The notes beneath the pieces are model-generated. The model saw only the letters and a program-made list of their open reading frames with translations. It had not been told where the DNA came from and searched no databases. This document shows, piece after piece, positions 1 to 10,295 of a DNA stretch of 64,000 nt. This stretch comes from Enterobacter sp. Cy-643. Its GTDB lineage: Bacteria > Pseudomonadota > Gammaproteobacteria > Enterobacterales > Enterobacteriaceae. Every line of letters begins with the position of its first letter. Position 1 is the stretch's first letter. The stretch covers positions 248,001 to 312,000 of the forward strand of contig NZ_VWWV01000003.1 in the NCBI RefSeq assembly GCF_011752815.1. Reading direction: 5' to 3'. Position numbers and translations under genes: made by a program.

Positions 1-2
1 CC

Positions 3-659
3 GTGCTGCGCGAATGCGGCGCCCTGAAAGTCCTGTTCCCGGAAATCGACGCGCTTTACGGCGTTCCTGCTCCGGCAAAGTGGCACCCGGAGATCGACAC
101 CGGTATTCATACGCTGATGACGCTGTCTATTGCCGCCCAGCTTAGCCCTGCGGTGGACGTCCGCTTCGCCACGCTATGTCACGATTTAGGGAAAGGGCTG
201 ACGCCAAAGGAAAAATGGCCCAGCCACCACGGCCACGGCTCGGCAGGCGTTAAGCTTGTGGAAAAACTTTGTGCCCGCCTCCGCGTGCCAAACGAAATTC
301 GTGACCTGGCAAAACTGGTCGCCGAATTCCACGACCTGATCCATACCTTCCCGATTTTGCAGCCCAAAACGGTGATCAAGCTGTTCGACGCTATTGATGC
401 CTGGCGCAAGCCGCAGCGCGTGGAGCAAATTGCCTTAACCAGCGAAGCAGATGCTCGCGGGCGCACCGGTTTTGAGGCCAGCGACTATCCCCAAGGTAGA
501 ATGCTACGCGCGGCCTGGATTGCGGCGCAGAGCGTGACGAATAAGGAAGTGATTGAAGCTGGATATACAGGCCCGGCGATTCGCGAAGAGCTGACCAGAC
601 GGAGAATTAAGGCCGTTGCGGCCTGGAAGGAAGCGCATTGCCCCCAGCCGCAAGGCTGA
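3..659 (+). CDS. cca: CCA-adding multifunctional tRNA nucleotidyltransferase (C-terminal part)
   Basis: Adds or repairs the 3' CCA of tRNAs. Only the C-terminal about 218 residues lie in the window; the N-terminal nucleotidyltransferase head is cut off by the window edge, so the first codon seen is internal and not a start. The visible part is the HD-type phosphohydrolase domain typical of the gammaproteobacterial enzyme, with the motif CHDLGKG near visible residue 59 and a second conserved EFHDL about 50 residues later. Its position beside uppP matches the E. coli order cca-uppP-folB-plsY. It converges with uppP, leaving 12 bases between the stop codons. Confidence 0.95.
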   Translation: MLRECGALKVLFPEIDALYGVPAPAKWHPEIDTGIHTLMTLSIAAQLSPAVDVRFATLCHDLGKGLTPKEKWPSHHGHGSAGVKLVEKLCARLRVPNEIRDLAKLVAEFHDLIHTFPILQPKTVIKLFDAIDAWRKPQRVEQIALTSEADARGRTGFEASDYPQGRMLRAAWIAAQSVTNKEVIEAGYTGPAIREELTRRRIKAVAAWKEAHCPQPQG

Positions 660-671
660 GGGCAGTCATCA

Positions 672-1496
672 CTAGGTGAAGATAAAGAAAACCACGGCGG
701 CAATTACAAAGCGGTAAATCGCAAACGGAATAAACGAAATACGCTTGATCAGCTGCAGGAAGGTTTTGATGGCGACCAGCGCCACGATGAACGCCGTGAC
801 AAAGCCCACGGCAAACATCGGCAGGTCACCCATTGTCAGGAAGCCGATGCTCTTATAGAGATCGAGCGCCGTCGCCCCCATCATCATCGGCACCGCCAGC
901 AGGAATGAAAACTCAGAAGCCGCATAGCGGCTAACGCCCATCAGCATCCCACCGGAAATCGTCGCTCCGGAACGAGAGAACCCCGGCCAAAGCGCCAGAC
1001 ACTGGAAACAGCCAATCATAAACGCCTGGCGGTAGGTGATGTCGTCCACGCCTACGGCACGCGGTACCTTTGGCTTAAAGCACTCGGCGACAATCAGCAG
1101 CACGCCGCCAACCACCAGGGCATACATCACGTTGACCGGGTTAAACAGCGATTTAATGGCATCGTGCAGGACAAGGCCGAGCACTACCGCCGGGATCATA
1201 GCAAGCAAAATATGAATCAGAGAAAGACGGCCGGTACCTACCCCTTCATGCTCAGGAGGACGACCAAAGTGGATGCCAATCAAACCAAACAGACGACGCC
1301 AGAACATCACGACCACGGCGAGAATAGAACCCAGTTGAATAACCACCTCAAAAGTTTCCGCCGTCTGACCCTCGAAGCCTAAAAGATGCCCTACGATGAT
1401 CATGTGCCCGGTAGACGATACCGGTAAAAACTCCGTTAATCCTTCCACAACGCCAAGAATGGCGGCTATCGCCAACGTTGGTAAATCGCTCATCAC
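672..1496 (-). CDS. uppP: Undecaprenyl-diphosphatase UppP (BacA)
   Basis: Integral membrane phosphatase that converts undecaprenyl diphosphate to the monophosphate lipid carrier for peptidoglycan and other wall polymers; overexpression of this family gives bacitracin resistance. At 274 residues it has the family length. Seen: the N-terminal motif [14 protein letters not shown] (residues about 19-32) and the later [12 protein letters not shown] motif, which carry the catalytic Glu/His/Arg region, among many hydrophobic helices. The preferred start gives MSDLPT, the second Met of the frame. It is transcribed away from folB, with about 110 bases between them. Confidence 0.97.
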   Translation of the reverse strand: MMSDLPTLAIAAILGVVEGLTEFLPVSSTGHMIIVGHLLGFEGQTAETFEVVIQLGSILAVVVMFWRRLFGLIGIHFGRPPEHEGVGTGRLSLIHILLAMIPAVVLGLVLHDAIKSLFNPVNVMYALVVGGVLLIVAECFKPKVPRAVGVDDITYRQAFMIGCFQCLALWPGFSRSGATISGGMLMGVSRYAASEFSFLLAVPMMMGATALDLYKSIGFLTMGDLPMFAVGFVTAFIVALVAIKTFLQLIKRISFIPFAIYRFVIAAVVFFIFT

Positions 1497-1608
1497 TTAC
1501 CCCTCATCCCAAAAACGAACACAAAAAAACGGCACACGTTCGACGCCTGCCGCAAAAAGATACATCGTTAAGACCAGCCTTTCGCCGTTTGGTTTAACGT
1601 TCAGCCCA

Positions 1609-1977
1609 TTATTTGCTTTGTTTCAGATTACCGCCACGCTCGATGATAACGCCCACGTTAGCGGCCTGTGCAACAGCGCCGGGCTTGCTCACCTTCAGCC
1701 GAATCCACGGTGAATTAAAGCGGGTTAGCAGCAGTTCCGCAACCTCTTCAGCAACGCGTTCTACCAGCGCAAAACGCCCCCCGCTCACGTGCTTTATAAC
1801 CGCTTCGCTGACATCCGCATAGCTGAGGCAGTCGTTGACATCATCACTGCCTGCGGCTTTGCGGTTATCCCAGGCCATTTCGATATCGAACACCAGCTTC
1901 TGTTCAATGGTTTGTTCCCAGTCGTAAACACCAATAGTGGTGATTACCGAAAGTTGCTCTATAAATACAATGTCCAT
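1609..1977 (-). CDS. folB: Dihydroneopterin aldolase
   Basis: Folate biosynthesis: cleaves 7,8-dihydroneopterin to 6-hydroxymethyl-dihydropterin and glycolaldehyde, and epimerises it. The 122-residue protein matches E. coli FolB almost residue for residue ([20 protein letters not shown] at the N terminus). Conserved Glu22-region, Tyr54-region (LSYADV) and the LKVSKPGAV lysine motif are present. The frame opens one codon earlier with GTG, but the ATG at 1977 matches the family start. It is divergent from plsY, so their promoters share the 107-base gap. Confidence 0.97.
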   Translation of the reverse strand: MDIVFIEQLSVITTIGVYDWEQTIEQKLVFDIEMAWDNRKAAGSDDVNDCLSYADVSEAVIKHVSGGRFALVERVAEEVAELLLTRFNSPWIRLKVSKPGAVAQAANVGVIIERGGNLKQSK

Positions 1978-2084
1978 CACGCCCTGCCCGGTTTTTAGTC
2001 ATGCCGGATACCACTTCCGGCGAAATATGCGTATTATCCACAGATGCAAAGAAGACTTCGACACTTTCAACATGGAACAGCGTT

Positions 2085-2705
2085 ATGAGTGCAATCGCGC
2101 CTGGTATGATTATCTTCGCGTATCTTTGCGGCTCGATTTCTAGCGCCATTCTGGTGTGCCGCATTGCCGGTCTCCCCGATCCACGCGAGAGCGGCTCCGG
2201 TAATCCAGGTGCAACCAATGTGTTACGCATTGGCGGTAAAGGTGCAGCCGTAGCGGTACTAATTTTTGATGTGCTGAAAGGCATGCTGCCGGTCTGGGCG
2301 GCCTGGGCCCTGGGTGTGGCGCCCTTCTGGCTTGGCCTGATTGCTATTGCCGCCTGCATGGGCCATATCTGGCCGGTGTTCTTTAAGTTTCGCGGCGGTA
2401 AAGGTGTCGCCACGGCGTTTGGCGCTATTGCGCCCATCGGCTGGGATTTAACCGGCGTGATGGCTGGCACCTGGCTGCTGAGCGTACTTCTGAGCGGCTA
2501 TTCTTCCCTCGGTGCCATTATCAGCGCGCTGATTGCCCCGTTTTATGTCTGGTGGTTCAAGCCGCAGTTTACCTTCCCGGTAGCAATGCTCTCCTGCCTG
2601 ATCCTGATGCGTCATCACGACAATATTCAGCGCCTGTGGCGGGGCCAGGAAACGAAAATCTGGGCGCGATTTAAAAAGAAAAAGAAAAAAGACGAGTCTG
2701 AATAA
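2085..2705 (+). CDS. plsY: Acyl-phosphate:glycerol-3-phosphate acyltransferase PlsY
   Basis: Inner-membrane enzyme that moves an acyl group from acyl-phosphate to glycerol-3-phosphate, the first committed step of phospholipid synthesis. It has 206 residues (E. coli 205). The three cytosolic family motifs are visible: [25 protein letters not shown] and the later APFYVWWF region. The frame stays open upstream of 2085, but the ATG there is preceded by GGAACAG and begins MSAIAPGM exactly as in E. coli. The very basic C-terminus ([10 protein letters not shown]) is cytosolic. Confidence 0.97.
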   Translation: MSAIAPGMIIFAYLCGSISSAILVCRIAGLPDPRESGSGNPGATNVLRIGGKGAAVAVLIFDVLKGMLPVWAAWALGVAPFWLGLIAIAACMGHIWPVFFKFRGGKGVATAFGAIAPIGWDLTGVMAGTWLLSVLLSGYSSLGAIISALIAPFYVWWFKPQFTFPVAMLSCLILMRHHDNIQRLWRGQETKIWARFKKKKKKDESE

Positions 2706-2736
2706 CGTTGTCTTGTTTTAGCCTCGCAGAAACAAC

Positions 2737-2764
2737 AAAGGAGTGATTTATCACTCCTTTTTCT
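2737..2764. terminator. Bidirectional rho-independent terminator between plsY and the haem-protein gene
   Basis: A perfect 10-bp stem (AAAGGAGTGA / TCACTCCTTT) with a TTTA loop; T-rich on the plus side and A-rich on the other, so it can serve both convergent genes. Confidence 0.85.
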
Positions 2765-2783
2765 TAGGCAAATCCGCTAACCG

Positions 2784-3014
2784 CTAAGCCTTCCAGTAAT
2801 TATTCGCCGCAGCAATCGTCTGGAAATGAATCGCTATCACCTGCGATGAGGCAATCAGCGCATCAGCATCATTCGCGTAGACCGGACGCAGCTTTTTCAA
2901 CACTTCCGGGTCTGGCTGGACGGTTTTGACTCCCCGACGGCTAAGCGTCACCGCCAGTTCATACCCTGTCTGCGGATCGCTCGTTATCAGCGTTGTTAAC
3001 CATTTATCGCTCAT
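2784..3014 (-). CDS. Hexameric tyrosine-coordinated haem protein (HTHP) family
   Basis: A small 76-residue protein beginning MSDKWLTTLIT. Length and pattern (WL-TLITS-P--GYELAV-LSRRGVK, then LRPVYANDADALIASSQVIAI, ending AAANNYW) fit the HTHP family, first described from the marine bacterium Silicibacter pomeroyi. There a tyrosine ligates haem and the hexamer shows weak catalase/peroxidase activity; Tyr46 in RPVYAND is the likely ligand here. The frame extends 16 codons upstream, but ATG 3014 has a GTGGGA ribosome-binding site and gives the family length. Assignment is from memory of the family, not a search. E. coli K-12 has no counterpart in this slot. Confidence 0.65.
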   Translation of the reverse strand: MSDKWLTTLITSDPQTGYELAVTLSRRGVKTVQPDPEVLKKLRPVYANDADALIASSQVIAIHFQTIAAANNYWKA

Positions 3015-3105
3015 ATTGTCCCACTCATTATCGTTATTGTATAAATTGCATTTACTATGCACCTTAAGTGCACGACATTTATCAACATAATCCTGGCAAA
3101 AATCA

Positions 3106-3135
3106 ATAAAAAAGCCCGCTATCTCAGCGGGCTTT
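3106..3135 (-). terminator. Terminator of trpC
   Basis: Read on the minus strand, the hairpin AGCCCGCTGAGATAGCGGGCT is followed by seven T residues, about 30 bases past the trpC stop. Confidence 0.85.
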
Positions 3136-3163
3136 AGCTCTGGTTTAACATGTATTCTGCCGT

Positions 3164-3958
3164 TTACCGAGCGGGGAAAAACATCGCAGCTAGCTCCTGG
3201 CCCGGCTCATCTGCCCGCATAAAAGCTTCCCCCACGAGGAAGTTGTTCACGTTAGCTTCACGCAGGCGAACCACATGTTCGCGCGTGGCAATCCCGGACT
3301 CAGTAACAACCATGCGATCCGCCGGCAGCTGAGCCAGCAGGCTGATGGTCGTTTCGATCGTGGTCTCGAAGGTGCGCAAATTACGGTTGTTCACGCCGAT
3401 AAGCGGCGTAGTCAAACGAAGCGAACGTTCCAGCTCATCGGCGTCATGCACCTCTACCAGCACCGCCATGCCCAGTTCATGAGCCTGCACTTCCAGCTCT
3501 TGCATCTGGCTGTCTTCAAGGGCAGAGACAATAAGCAGGATGCAGTCCGCCCCCATCGCCCGGGCTTCCATAACCTGCCACGGATCGATCATAAAATCTT
3601 TGCGTAAAACCGGCAGCTCACAGGCGGCACGCGCCTGCTGCAAATAAGCGGCGCTTCCCTGGAAAAACTGCACGTCAGTCAGCACTGACAGGCAGGCAGC
3701 ACCGCCCTGCTGGTAAGAGGCTGCAATCTCTGCGGGATTGAAATTTTCGCGAATTAACCCTTTTGACGGACTGGCCTTTTTAACTTCGGCAATCACCCCC
3801 GCCAGGCCGGCATCACGCTTGTGGCGAAGCGCAGCAACAAAATCACGGTGGTTCTGAGCAGCGGCCTGTTCGGCAAGCTGGCTCAGGGAAATCATTTTTT
3901 TGGCAGCGATAATTTCTTCATGCTTAACGGCGATAATTTTGCTGAGAATATCGGACAC
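3164..3958 (-). CDS. trpC: Stand-alone indole-3-glycerol-phosphate synthase
   Basis: Makes indole-3-glycerol phosphate from CdRP in tryptophan synthesis. The 264-residue (beta/alpha)8 protein has the family motifs in order: [13 protein letters not shown] (about residues 54-66), [26 protein letters not shown] and VTESGI. In E. coli and relatives TrpC is fused to TrpF inside the trp operon. Here it is monofunctional, lies alone between plsY and tsaD, and its N terminus ([15 protein letters not shown]) resembles proteobacterial trpGDC-type enzymes more than the TrpC-TrpF fusion. That suggests a second, acquired copy. It has its own terminator; the upstream region shows no clear trp leader. Confidence 0.9.
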   Translation of the reverse strand: MSDILSKIIAVKHEEIIAAKKMISLSQLAEQAAAQNHRDFVAALRHKRDAGLAGVIAEVKKASPSKGLIRENFNPAEIAASYQQGGAACLSVLTDVQFFQGSAAYLQQARAACELPVLRKDFMIDPWQVMEARAMGADCILLIVSALEDSQMQELEVQAHELGMAVLVEVHDADELERSLRLTTPLIGVNNRNLRTFETTIETTISLLAQLPADRMVVTESGIATREHVVRLREANVNNFLVGEAFMRADEPGQELAAMFFPAR

Positions 3959-4148
3959 AGGGTTCTCCAGGTTCAGTCGGGTATCACCTTAGAGTGCCGG
4001 ATCCTGAGCTGAAAGTACCGGGCTAACGCCGCTTTCGTTTGTTGCATATTATTACACTCCAGAGATGCAGCGCGGGATGTGGGGAGCCTAAAGTGGAGAG
4101 GAAAAAAAACAGTTTCACCTGCAAAACACTTTTACTGAGGCCAACATC

Positions 4149-4595
4149 TTGAATACAACATCGCACTCAACGGCGCTGGAAGCATCGGCACAGTGGCTGC
4201 AAACACGGCCGGGCGAAGCTTGCCTGATTCGCGTCTCTGCGGAGCAGACCGGTGGTCTTTACTCGGTGGTGGAGATCGTTTCACAGCCGGGCGACGGAAC
4301 GCCGCTTCACGTTCATACCAACGAAGATGAGTATGCCCTTGTCCTCGAGGGCACAGCCCGGATTGCCTACGGGGAAAAGGTTATTGATGCCAGCGCCGGC
4401 GAATCGCTGCTGTTAAAAAGAGGTATTCCACACGCATGGGCCAACAGAACCGATAAGCCCATGCGGCTGCTAATGACCTGTACACCCGGAGGCGTTGAGC
4501 AGGCGCTGCGGCTGATTGCTGCTCAGGATATGGACCAGTTGATGGCCATTGCCGAACAACTCGCAGTAACCGTGCTGGGCCCAACGCCTTTCTAA
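4149..4595 (+). CDS. Cupin-domain protein
   Basis: A 148-residue single-domain cupin. Seen: the first cupin motif with metal-ligand pattern HVHTNEDEYALVLEG (about residues 56-70) and the second, AGESLLLKRGIPHAW (about residues 83-97). The C-terminal helical tail (EQALRLIAAQDMDQLMAIAEQ) is common in small quercetinase-like and unassigned cupins. The only start that includes the full domain is TTG at 4149, with TGAGG nine bases upstream. Substrate unknown. It is divergent from trpC, whose start is 190 bases upstream, and convergent with tsaD across a terminator. Confidence 0.8.
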   Translation: MNTTSHSTALEASAQWLQTRPGEACLIRVSAEQTGGLYSVVEIVSQPGDGTPLHVHTNEDEYALVLEGTARIAYGEKVIDASAGESLLLKRGIPHAWANRTDKPMRLLMTCTPGGVEQALRLIAAQDMDQLMAIAEQLAVTVLGPTPF

Positions 4596-4602
4596 CCCAA
4601 AT

Positions 4603-4632
4603 AAAAAAGGAGTGGTTCCACTCCTTTTTTTC
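4603..4632. terminator. Bidirectional terminator between the cupin gene and tsaD
   Basis: AAAAAAGGAGTGG-TT-CCACTCCTTTTTTT: a perfect stem flanked by A and T runs, serving both convergent genes. Confidence 0.9.
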
Positions 4633-4639
4633 TCGTTTA

Positions 4640-5653
4640 TCAGGCGGCGGGTAGCTCTGCCAGCGGCCAGCGCGGGCGAACGCTAACGCTCAGATCGCCA
4701 GAAGTGCCTGCATTCAGGCGAATCATCCCGGCATAGGCGATCATGGCGCCATTATCGGTGCAAAACTCCGGGCGCGCGTAAAACACTTCGCCGCGACGTT
4801 TAGTCATCATCTCGGCCAGCTTCGCGCGCAGAGTTCGGTTGGCGCTCACGCCGCCCGCCATTACCAGGCGTTTAAAACCGGTATGTTCGAGCGCACGTTT
4901 ACATTTAATCGCCAGCGTATCCACCACCGCATCTTCAAAGGCGCGGGCGATATCCGCGCGAGTTTGTTCGTCAGCGTCGTTATCACGAATGGTGTTTGCC
5001 GCGAAGGTTTTCAGGCCAGAGAAGCTAAAATCCATACCCGGACGGTCTGTCATCGGACGTGGGAAGGTGAAGCGCCCCGGCGTACCCTGAGCCGCCATTT
5101 TGGAAAGCAGCGGCCCGCCCGGGTAGTCAAGCCCCAGCAGCTTAGCGGTTTTATCGAAGGCTTCGCCTGCCGCATCGTCGATAGACTCACCCAACAGTTC
5201 ATATTGACCAATGCCGGTGACGCTGATCAACTGGGTATGGCCGCCGGAAACCAGCAGCGCGACAAACGGAAACTCGGGCGGATTGTCTTCCAGCATCGGG
5301 GCCAGCAGGTGGCCTTCCATGTGGTGGACCGGCACGGCAGGCACATCCCAGGCAAACGCCAGCGAGCGGCCAATGGTTGCGCCAACCAGCAGCGCGCCCA
5401 CCAGACCCGGCCCTGCTGTGTACGCCACGCCGTCGATATCTTTGGCGGTTAATCCGGCTTCTTTCAGCGCGGCCTGGATAAGCGGCACGGTCTTGCGGAC
5501 GTGATCGCGAGAGGCCAGCTCTGGCACCACGCCGCCGTAGTCAGCGTGAAGTTTCACCTGACTATACAATTGATTGGCTAATAACCCTTTCTCATCGTCA
5601 TAAATGGCGATGCCGGTTTCATCACAGGATGTTTCGATTCCCAGTACACGCAT
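4640..5653 (-). CDS. tsaD: tRNA N6-threonylcarbamoyladenosine transferase, TsaD
   Basis: Catalytic subunit that, with TsaB and TsaE, transfers threonylcarbamoyl-AMP to A37 of ANN-decoding tRNAs. The 337 residues match E. coli TsaD in length. Visible: [10 protein letters not shown] at the N terminus, the metal-binding [11 protein letters not shown] (about residues 109-119), the nucleotide-binding [10 protein letters not shown] and the C-terminal [12 protein letters not shown] and [10 protein letters not shown] motifs. Transcribed away from rpsU, as in E. coli. Confidence 0.98.
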   Translation of the reverse strand: MRVLGIETSCDETGIAIYDDEKGLLANQLYSQVKLHADYGGVVPELASRDHVRKTVPLIQAALKEAGLTAKDIDGVAYTAGPGLVGALLVGATIGRSLAFAWDVPAVPVHHMEGHLLAPMLEDNPPEFPFVALLVSGGHTQLISVTGIGQYELLGESIDDAAGEAFDKTAKLLGLDYPGGPLLSKMAAQGTPGRFTFPRPMTDRPGMDFSFSGLKTFAANTIRDNDADEQTRADIARAFEDAVVDTLAIKCKRALEHTGFKRLVMAGGVSANRTLRAKLAEMMTKRRGEVFYARPEFCTDNGAMIAYAGMIRLNAGTSGDLSVSVRPRWPLAELPAA

Positions 5654-5710
5654 GGCTTGTTTTACCTCTTTGGCCCGGCGCGAAGTTTAATCCCGGTGGC
5701 TTCCTTTGTA

Positions 5711-5832
5711 TACCCTATAGCATTTGAGTTGCCGCCAGACGGCAAGGGCGTGAATCCCCAGGAGCTTACTTAGGTAAGTGACTGGGGTAAGCGAGTGCAG
5801 ACGGTGCAGCTGCGGCTCAAAGGATGACGGGG
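5711..5832. repeat. Structured intergenic repeat upstream of rpsU
   Basis: About 120 bases with nested complementarity: CCCCAG...CTGGGG enclosing CTTAC-TTAG-GTAAG, then a GCAGCTGC palindrome. Sequences of this shape recur between genes in enterobacterial genomes; that is recollection, not a search. Only this copy is seen in the window. Confidence 0.45.
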
Positions 5833-5841
5833 AGTAAAACT

Positions 5842-5880
5842 TTGCTGCCCCTGGGTGCACCTTATGGTGTATAATCTGCG
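5842..5880 (+). promoter_or_regulatory. Probable promoter of the rpsU-dnaG-rpoD operon
   Basis: A consensus -10 hexamer TATAAT at 5870-5875 lies about 155 bases upstream of rpsU, where the main macromolecular-synthesis operon promoter sits in E. coli. A TTGCTG at 5842 is too far away to be a good -35, so the -35 is unclear. Confidence 0.5.
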
Positions 5881-5974
5881 GCCCTGGAAGATACCGGCCC
5901 TAAAAGCCAGGTTTCTGGTCGTTCGGTGCTTTACAAAGCAGCAAGAGTTGCAGTAAAATTCCGCACCATTTTGA

Positions 5975-6244
<270 letters not shown>

Positions 6245-6292
6245 TCTTCTGAGGATTCACTCCTCAACTTCAGACTGAGTAGTAGTTATAAG

Positions 6293-6326
6293 GCCGTGCT
6301 TCCGAAAGGAATGCGCGGCTTATTCT
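6293..6326 (+). terminator. Intra-operon terminator between rpsU and dnaG
   Basis: Stem GCCGTGCTTCC / GGAATGCGCGGC with a GAAA loop, followed by a broken T-run (TTATTCTCGTTT). It occupies the place of E. coli terminator T1, which lowers dnaG relative to rpsU. Confidence 0.75.
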
Positions 6327-6397
6327 CGTTTATAAACTGACATATCCCTGAGCTTTTAGGCCACCGCCTGAGAGATGACGGATATAGCATGGGGCCT

Positions 6398-8143
6398 ATG
6401 GCTGGACGAATCCCGCGTGTTTTTATCAATGACCTGATCGCTCGCACCGACATCGTCGACCTGATCGACGCTCGCGTGAAGCTGAAAAAGCAGGGCAAGA
6501 ATTACCACGCATGTTGTCCATTCCATAACGAGAAAACCCCCTCTTTCACCGTGAACGGTGATAAACAGTTTTACCACTGCTTCGGCTGTGGCGCGCACGG
6601 CAATGCCCTCGACTTCCTGATGAACTACGACAAGCTCGAGTTTGTCGAAAGCGTTGAAGAGCTGGCGACCATGCACAACCTTGAAGTGCCGTACGAAGCC
6701 GGCAACGGCCCAAGCCAGATCGAACGACACCAGCGCCAAAGCCTGTATCAACTGATGGACGGCCTGAACGCCTTTTATCAGCAGTCCCTGAAGCAGCCCG
6801 CCGCAGAACCGGCGCGTCAGTATCTGGGCAAGCGCGGCCTGAGCGATGAAGTCATTAGCCATTTCGCCATCGGCTATGCGCCGCCCGGCTGGGATAATGC
6901 GCTTAAACGCTTTGGCGGCAACGGTGAAAACCGCCAGGCGCTGACCGACGCGGGCATGCTGGTCACTAACGACCAGGGCCGCAGCTATGACCGCTTCCGC
7001 GAGCGGGTCATGTTCCCGATTCGCGATAAACGCGGCCGGGTCATTGGGTTTGGTGGACGCGTGCTGGGCGATGCCCTGCCGAAATACCTGAACTCCCCGG
7101 AAACCGACATTTTTCACAAGGGCCGCCAGCTGTATGGCCTGTATGAAGCCCAGCAGAGCCAGCCGGAACCGGCGCGCCTTCTGGTAGTCGAAGGATATAT
7201 GGATGTGGTGGCGCTGGCGCAGTACGGCATTTCGTACGCCGTTGCTTCTCTTGGCACCTCCACAACCGCCGACCATATTCAGCTGCTGTTCCGGGTTACG
7301 GATAACGTTGTTTGCTGTTATGACGGCGATCGCGCTGGACGAGACGCGGCATGGCGAGCGCTGGAAACTGCGCTACCTTATATGACGGACGGTCGCCAAC
7401 TGCGGTTTATGTTCCTGCCCGACGGCGAAGACCCGGATACGCTGGTGCGCAAAGAGGGAAAGGACGCGTTTGAAGCGCGGATGGAGCAGGCTCAGCCGCT
7501 CTCCACGTTCCTGTTTAACAGCCTGCTGCCGCAGGTTGACTTAAGTACGCCAGACGGAAGAGCACGGCTGAGTACGCTGGCTCTGCCGCTGATTAGCCAG
7601 GTACCCGGCGAAACGCTGCGTATCTATCTGCGCCAGGAGCTGGGTAATAAACTCGGCATTCTGGACGACAGCCAGCTTGAAAAGCTGATGCCCAAACAGG
7701 TCGAAGGGGCAACACCTCGCCCGGCGCCTCAGCTAAAACGCACAACCATGCGTATACTGATAGGGTTATTGGTACAGAATCCGGAACTGGCTCCGCTGGT
7801 CCCGCCACTAAGCGGGCTGAATGCCGAAAAGCTGCCGGGCTTAACGCTGTTTAGCGGCTTGGTTGACGCCTGCCTGGCGCATCCAGGACTCACTACCGGG
7901 CAGCTGCTGGAACAATATCGTGGCACAAATGAGGCCGCGACCCTTGAAAAACTCTCGGCGTGGGACGATATAGCAGATAAGGACATTGCTGAAAAAACGT
8001 TCACCGACTCGCTGGATCATCTTTTTGAGTCGGCGCTGGAGCTGAGGTTTGAAGAATTAATGGCACGTTCCAGAACGACGGGGCTTACCCCGGCGGAGCG
8101 TGAAGAAGTTCGCGTGATCACGCAATCGCGCGCCAAAAAATAG
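6398..8143 (+). CDS. dnaG: DNA primase
   Basis: Synthesises RNA primers at the replication fork with DnaB helicase. The 581 residues match E. coli DnaG. Seen: the N-terminal CHC2 zinc ribbon (Cys/His set in ACCPFHNEKT and YHCFGCG, about residues 38-65), the RNA-polymerase core with ERVMFPIRDKRGRVIGFGGR, the Toprim Glu in VVEGYMDVVALAQ and the DGD motif in CYDGDRAG. The C-terminal about 140 residues are the DnaB-binding helicase-interaction domain and are the most divergent part. ATG 6398 gives the family start MAGRIPR. Confidence 0.98.
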   Translation: MAGRIPRVFINDLIARTDIVDLIDARVKLKKQGKNYHACCPFHNEKTPSFTVNGDKQFYHCFGCGAHGNALDFLMNYDKLEFVESVEELATMHNLEVPYEAGNGPSQIERHQRQSLYQLMDGLNAFYQQSLKQPAAEPARQYLGKRGLSDEVISHFAIGYAPPGWDNALKRFGGNGENRQALTDAGMLVTNDQGRSYDRFRERVMFPIRDKRGRVIGFGGRVLGDALPKYLNSPETDIFHKGRQLYGLYEAQQSQPEPARLLVVEGYMDVVALAQYGISYAVASLGTSTTADHIQLLFRVTDNVVCCYDGDRAGRDAAWRALETALPYMTDGRQLRFMFLPDGEDPDTLVRKEGKDAFEARMEQAQPLSTFLFNSLLPQVDLSTPDGRARLSTLALPLISQVPGETLRIYLRQELGNKLGILDDSQLEKLMPKQVEGATPRPAPQLKRTTMRILIGLLVQNPELAPLVPPLSGLNAEKLPGLTLFSGLVDACLAHPGLTTGQLLEQYRGTNEAATLEKLSAWDDIADKDIAEKTFTDSLDHLFESALELRFEELMARSRTTGLTPAEREEVRVITQSRAKK

Positions 8144-8293
8144 ATTCGCGGCTTAACTGCCGAACATTGATCGGGTCACCCCCGAACGCCGCACGGACGG
8201 GCTGCGGCATAAAAATAAATCAGCCCTCGTACGTTATTGTTGGCGGCAACGCCTACCGACACAACCCTAATACTGAAGTGTGGATACCGTCTT

Positions 8294-10138
8294 ATGGAGC
8301 AAAACCCGCAGTCACAGCTCAAGCTTCTTGTCCAACGTGGTAAGGAGCAAGGCTATCTGACCTATGCCGAGGTCAATGACCATCTGCCGGAAGATATCGT
8401 CGACTCCGATCAGATCGAAGACATCATCCAAATGATCAACGACATGGGTATTCAGGTGATGGAAGAAGCCCCTGATGCCGATGATCTTTTGCTTGCTGAA
8501 AACTCTAACAGCACCGATGAAGACGCGGAAGAAGCGGCTGCCCAGGTGCTGTCCAGCGTGGAGTCCGAAATTGGACGTACCACCGACCCCGTGCGTATGT
8601 ACATGCGCGAAATGGGGACCGTTGAACTGTTAACCCGTGAGGGTGAGATCGATATCGCGAAGCGTATCGAAGACGGTATCAACCAGGTACAGTGCTCGGT
8701 TGCCGAGTACCCGGAAGCGATCACCTATCTGCTGGAGCAGTACGATCGCGTCGAAGCTGAAGAAGCGCGCCTGTCCGACCTTATCACCGGCTTTGTTGAT
8801 CCGAACGCGGAAGAAGATCTTGCGCCAACCGCAACCCACGTCGGTTCAGAACTCTCTCAGGAAGAGATGGACGACGACGAGGATGAAGACGAAGAGTCTG
8901 ATGACGACAGCTCCGACGATGACAACAGCATCGACCCGGAACTGGCGCGCGAAAAATTTGGTGAGCTGCGCAAGCAGTACGAACTGACTCGCGACACCAT
9001 CAAAGCGAAGGGCCGCAGCCACGCTGACGCCGCCGCGGAGATCCTGCAGCTGTCTGAAGTGTTCAAACAGTTCCGCCTGGTGCCGAAACAGTTCGACTAC
9101 CTGGTCAACAGCATGCGCGTCATGATGGATCGCGTTCGTACCCAAGAACGTATCATCATGAAACTGTGCGTTGAGCAGTGCAAAATGCCGAAGAAAAACT
9201 TCATCACGCTGTTTACCGGCAACGAAACCAGCGAAACCTGGTTCAACGCGGCCATCGCGATGAATAAGCCGTGGTCTGAGAAGCTGCACGACGTGTCCGA
9301 TGACGTTCACCGCAGCCTGCAGAAACTGCAGCAGATCGAAGAAGAAACCGGCCTGACTATCGAGCAGGTAAAAGACATCAACCGCCGCATGTCCATTGGT
9401 GAAGCGAAAGCGCGCCGCGCGAAGAAAGAGATGGTTGAAGCCAACCTGCGTCTGGTTATTTCTATCGCCAAGAAATACACCAACCGTGGTCTGCAGTTCC
9501 TCGATCTGATTCAGGAAGGCAACATCGGCCTGATGAAAGCCGTTGATAAGTTTGAATATCGCCGTGGCTATAAGTTCTCGACTTATGCAACCTGGTGGAT
9601 CCGTCAGGCTATCACTCGCTCCATCGCCGACCAGGCGCGTACCATCCGTATTCCGGTGCATATGATTGAGACCATCAACAAGCTCAACCGTATTTCGCGC
9701 CAGATGCTGCAGGAGATGGGCCGTGAGCCAACGCCGGAAGAGTTAGCCGAGCGTATGCTGATGCCGGAAGACAAAATCCGTAAAGTGCTGAAAATTGCCA
9801 AAGAGCCTATCTCCATGGAAACGCCAATCGGCGACGATGAAGATTCGCATCTGGGTGATTTCATCGAGGACACGACCCTCGAGCTGCCGCTGGATTCTGC
9901 CACTTCCGAAAGCCTGCGTTCCGCAACGCACGACGTTCTGGCTGGCCTGACCGCGCGTGAAGCGAAAGTCCTGCGTATGCGCTTCGGTATCGACATGAAT
10001 ACCGACCACACGCTGGAAGAAGTGGGTAAACAGTTCGATGTTACCCGCGAACGTATCCGCCAGATCGAAGCGAAGGCGCTGCGCAAACTGCGCCACCCAA
10101 GCCGCTCTGAAGTGCTGCGTAGCTTCCTGGACGATTAA
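8294..10138 (+). CDS. rpoD: RNA polymerase sigma-70 (housekeeping sigma factor)
   Basis: Primary sigma factor. The 614 residues (E. coli 613) show region 1.1 at the N terminus, the acidic non-conserved insert (a [13 protein letters not shown] stretch about residue 195), region 2.3-2.4 ([18 protein letters not shown]), region 3 and the region 4.2 helix-turn-helix ([20 protein letters not shown]). ATG 8294 matches the family start MEQNPQSQ. Gap to dnaG is 150 bases. Confidence 0.99.
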   Translation: MEQNPQSQLKLLVQRGKEQGYLTYAEVNDHLPEDIVDSDQIEDIIQMINDMGIQVMEEAPDADDLLLAENSNSTDEDAEEAAAQVLSSVESEIGRTTDPVRMYMREMGTVELLTREGEIDIAKRIEDGINQVQCSVAEYPEAITYLLEQYDRVEAEEARLSDLITGFVDPNAEEDLAPTATHVGSELSQEEMDDDEDEDEESDDDSSDDDNSIDPELAREKFGELRKQYELTRDTIKAKGRSHADAAAEILQLSEVFKQFRLVPKQFDYLVNSMRVMMDRVRTQERIIMKLCVEQCKMPKKNFITLFTGNETSETWFNAAIAMNKPWSEKLHDVSDDVHRSLQKLQQIEEETGLTIEQVKDINRRMSIGEAKARRAKKEMVEANLRLVISIAKKYTNRGLQFLDLIQEGNIGLMKAVDKFEYRRGYKFSTYATWWIRQAITRSIADQARTIRIPVHMIETINKLNRISRQMLQEMGREPTPEELAERMLMPEDKIRKVLKIAKEPISMETPIGDDEDSHLGDFIEDTTLELPLDSATSESLRSATHDVLAGLTAREAKVLRMRFGIDMNTDHTLEEVGKQFDVTRERIRQIEAKALRKLRHPSRSEVLRSFLDD

Positions 10139-10155
10139 TCAGTTCTCAAAATTGA

Positions 10156-10182
10156 AAAGCTCCCGCCTGGGAGCTTTTTTTT
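10156..10182 (+). terminator. Terminator of the rpsU-dnaG-rpoD operon
   Basis: AAAAGCTCCC-GCCT-GGGAGC followed by eight T residues, just after rpoD. Confidence 0.93.
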
Positions 10183-10252
10183 GCCTTGAATTTCTGTCTG
10201 CTGCCGTTTTTCAGGCGCCTCTTTTAATTCCCCTTCTCCCTCCGTACACAGC

Positions 10253-10295
10253 TTTTAATTCCCCCTCTCCCTCTGGGAGAGGGCCGGGGTGAGGG
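10253..10295. repeat. Interspersed CCCTCTCCC-type palindromic repeat, copy 1
   Basis: Contains CCCTCTCCC-TCT-GGGAGAGGG followed by CCGGGGTGAGGG. The same sequence family recurs at about 40135-40231, 58297-58334 and 58510-58606. Here it overlaps and extends the 3' end of mug. Confidence 0.85.

Noticed and set aside
4020-4148. Possible trp-type leader or attenuator between the divergent trpC and cupin genes
   Set aside because: No short Trp-rich peptide frame or alternative hairpins were seen in the trpC upstream region.
8846-9661. Long open frame of 271 codons on the minus strand
   Set aside because: Lies wholly antisense to rpoD; composition is a by-product of rpoD codon use, with no ribosome-binding site or recognisable domain.
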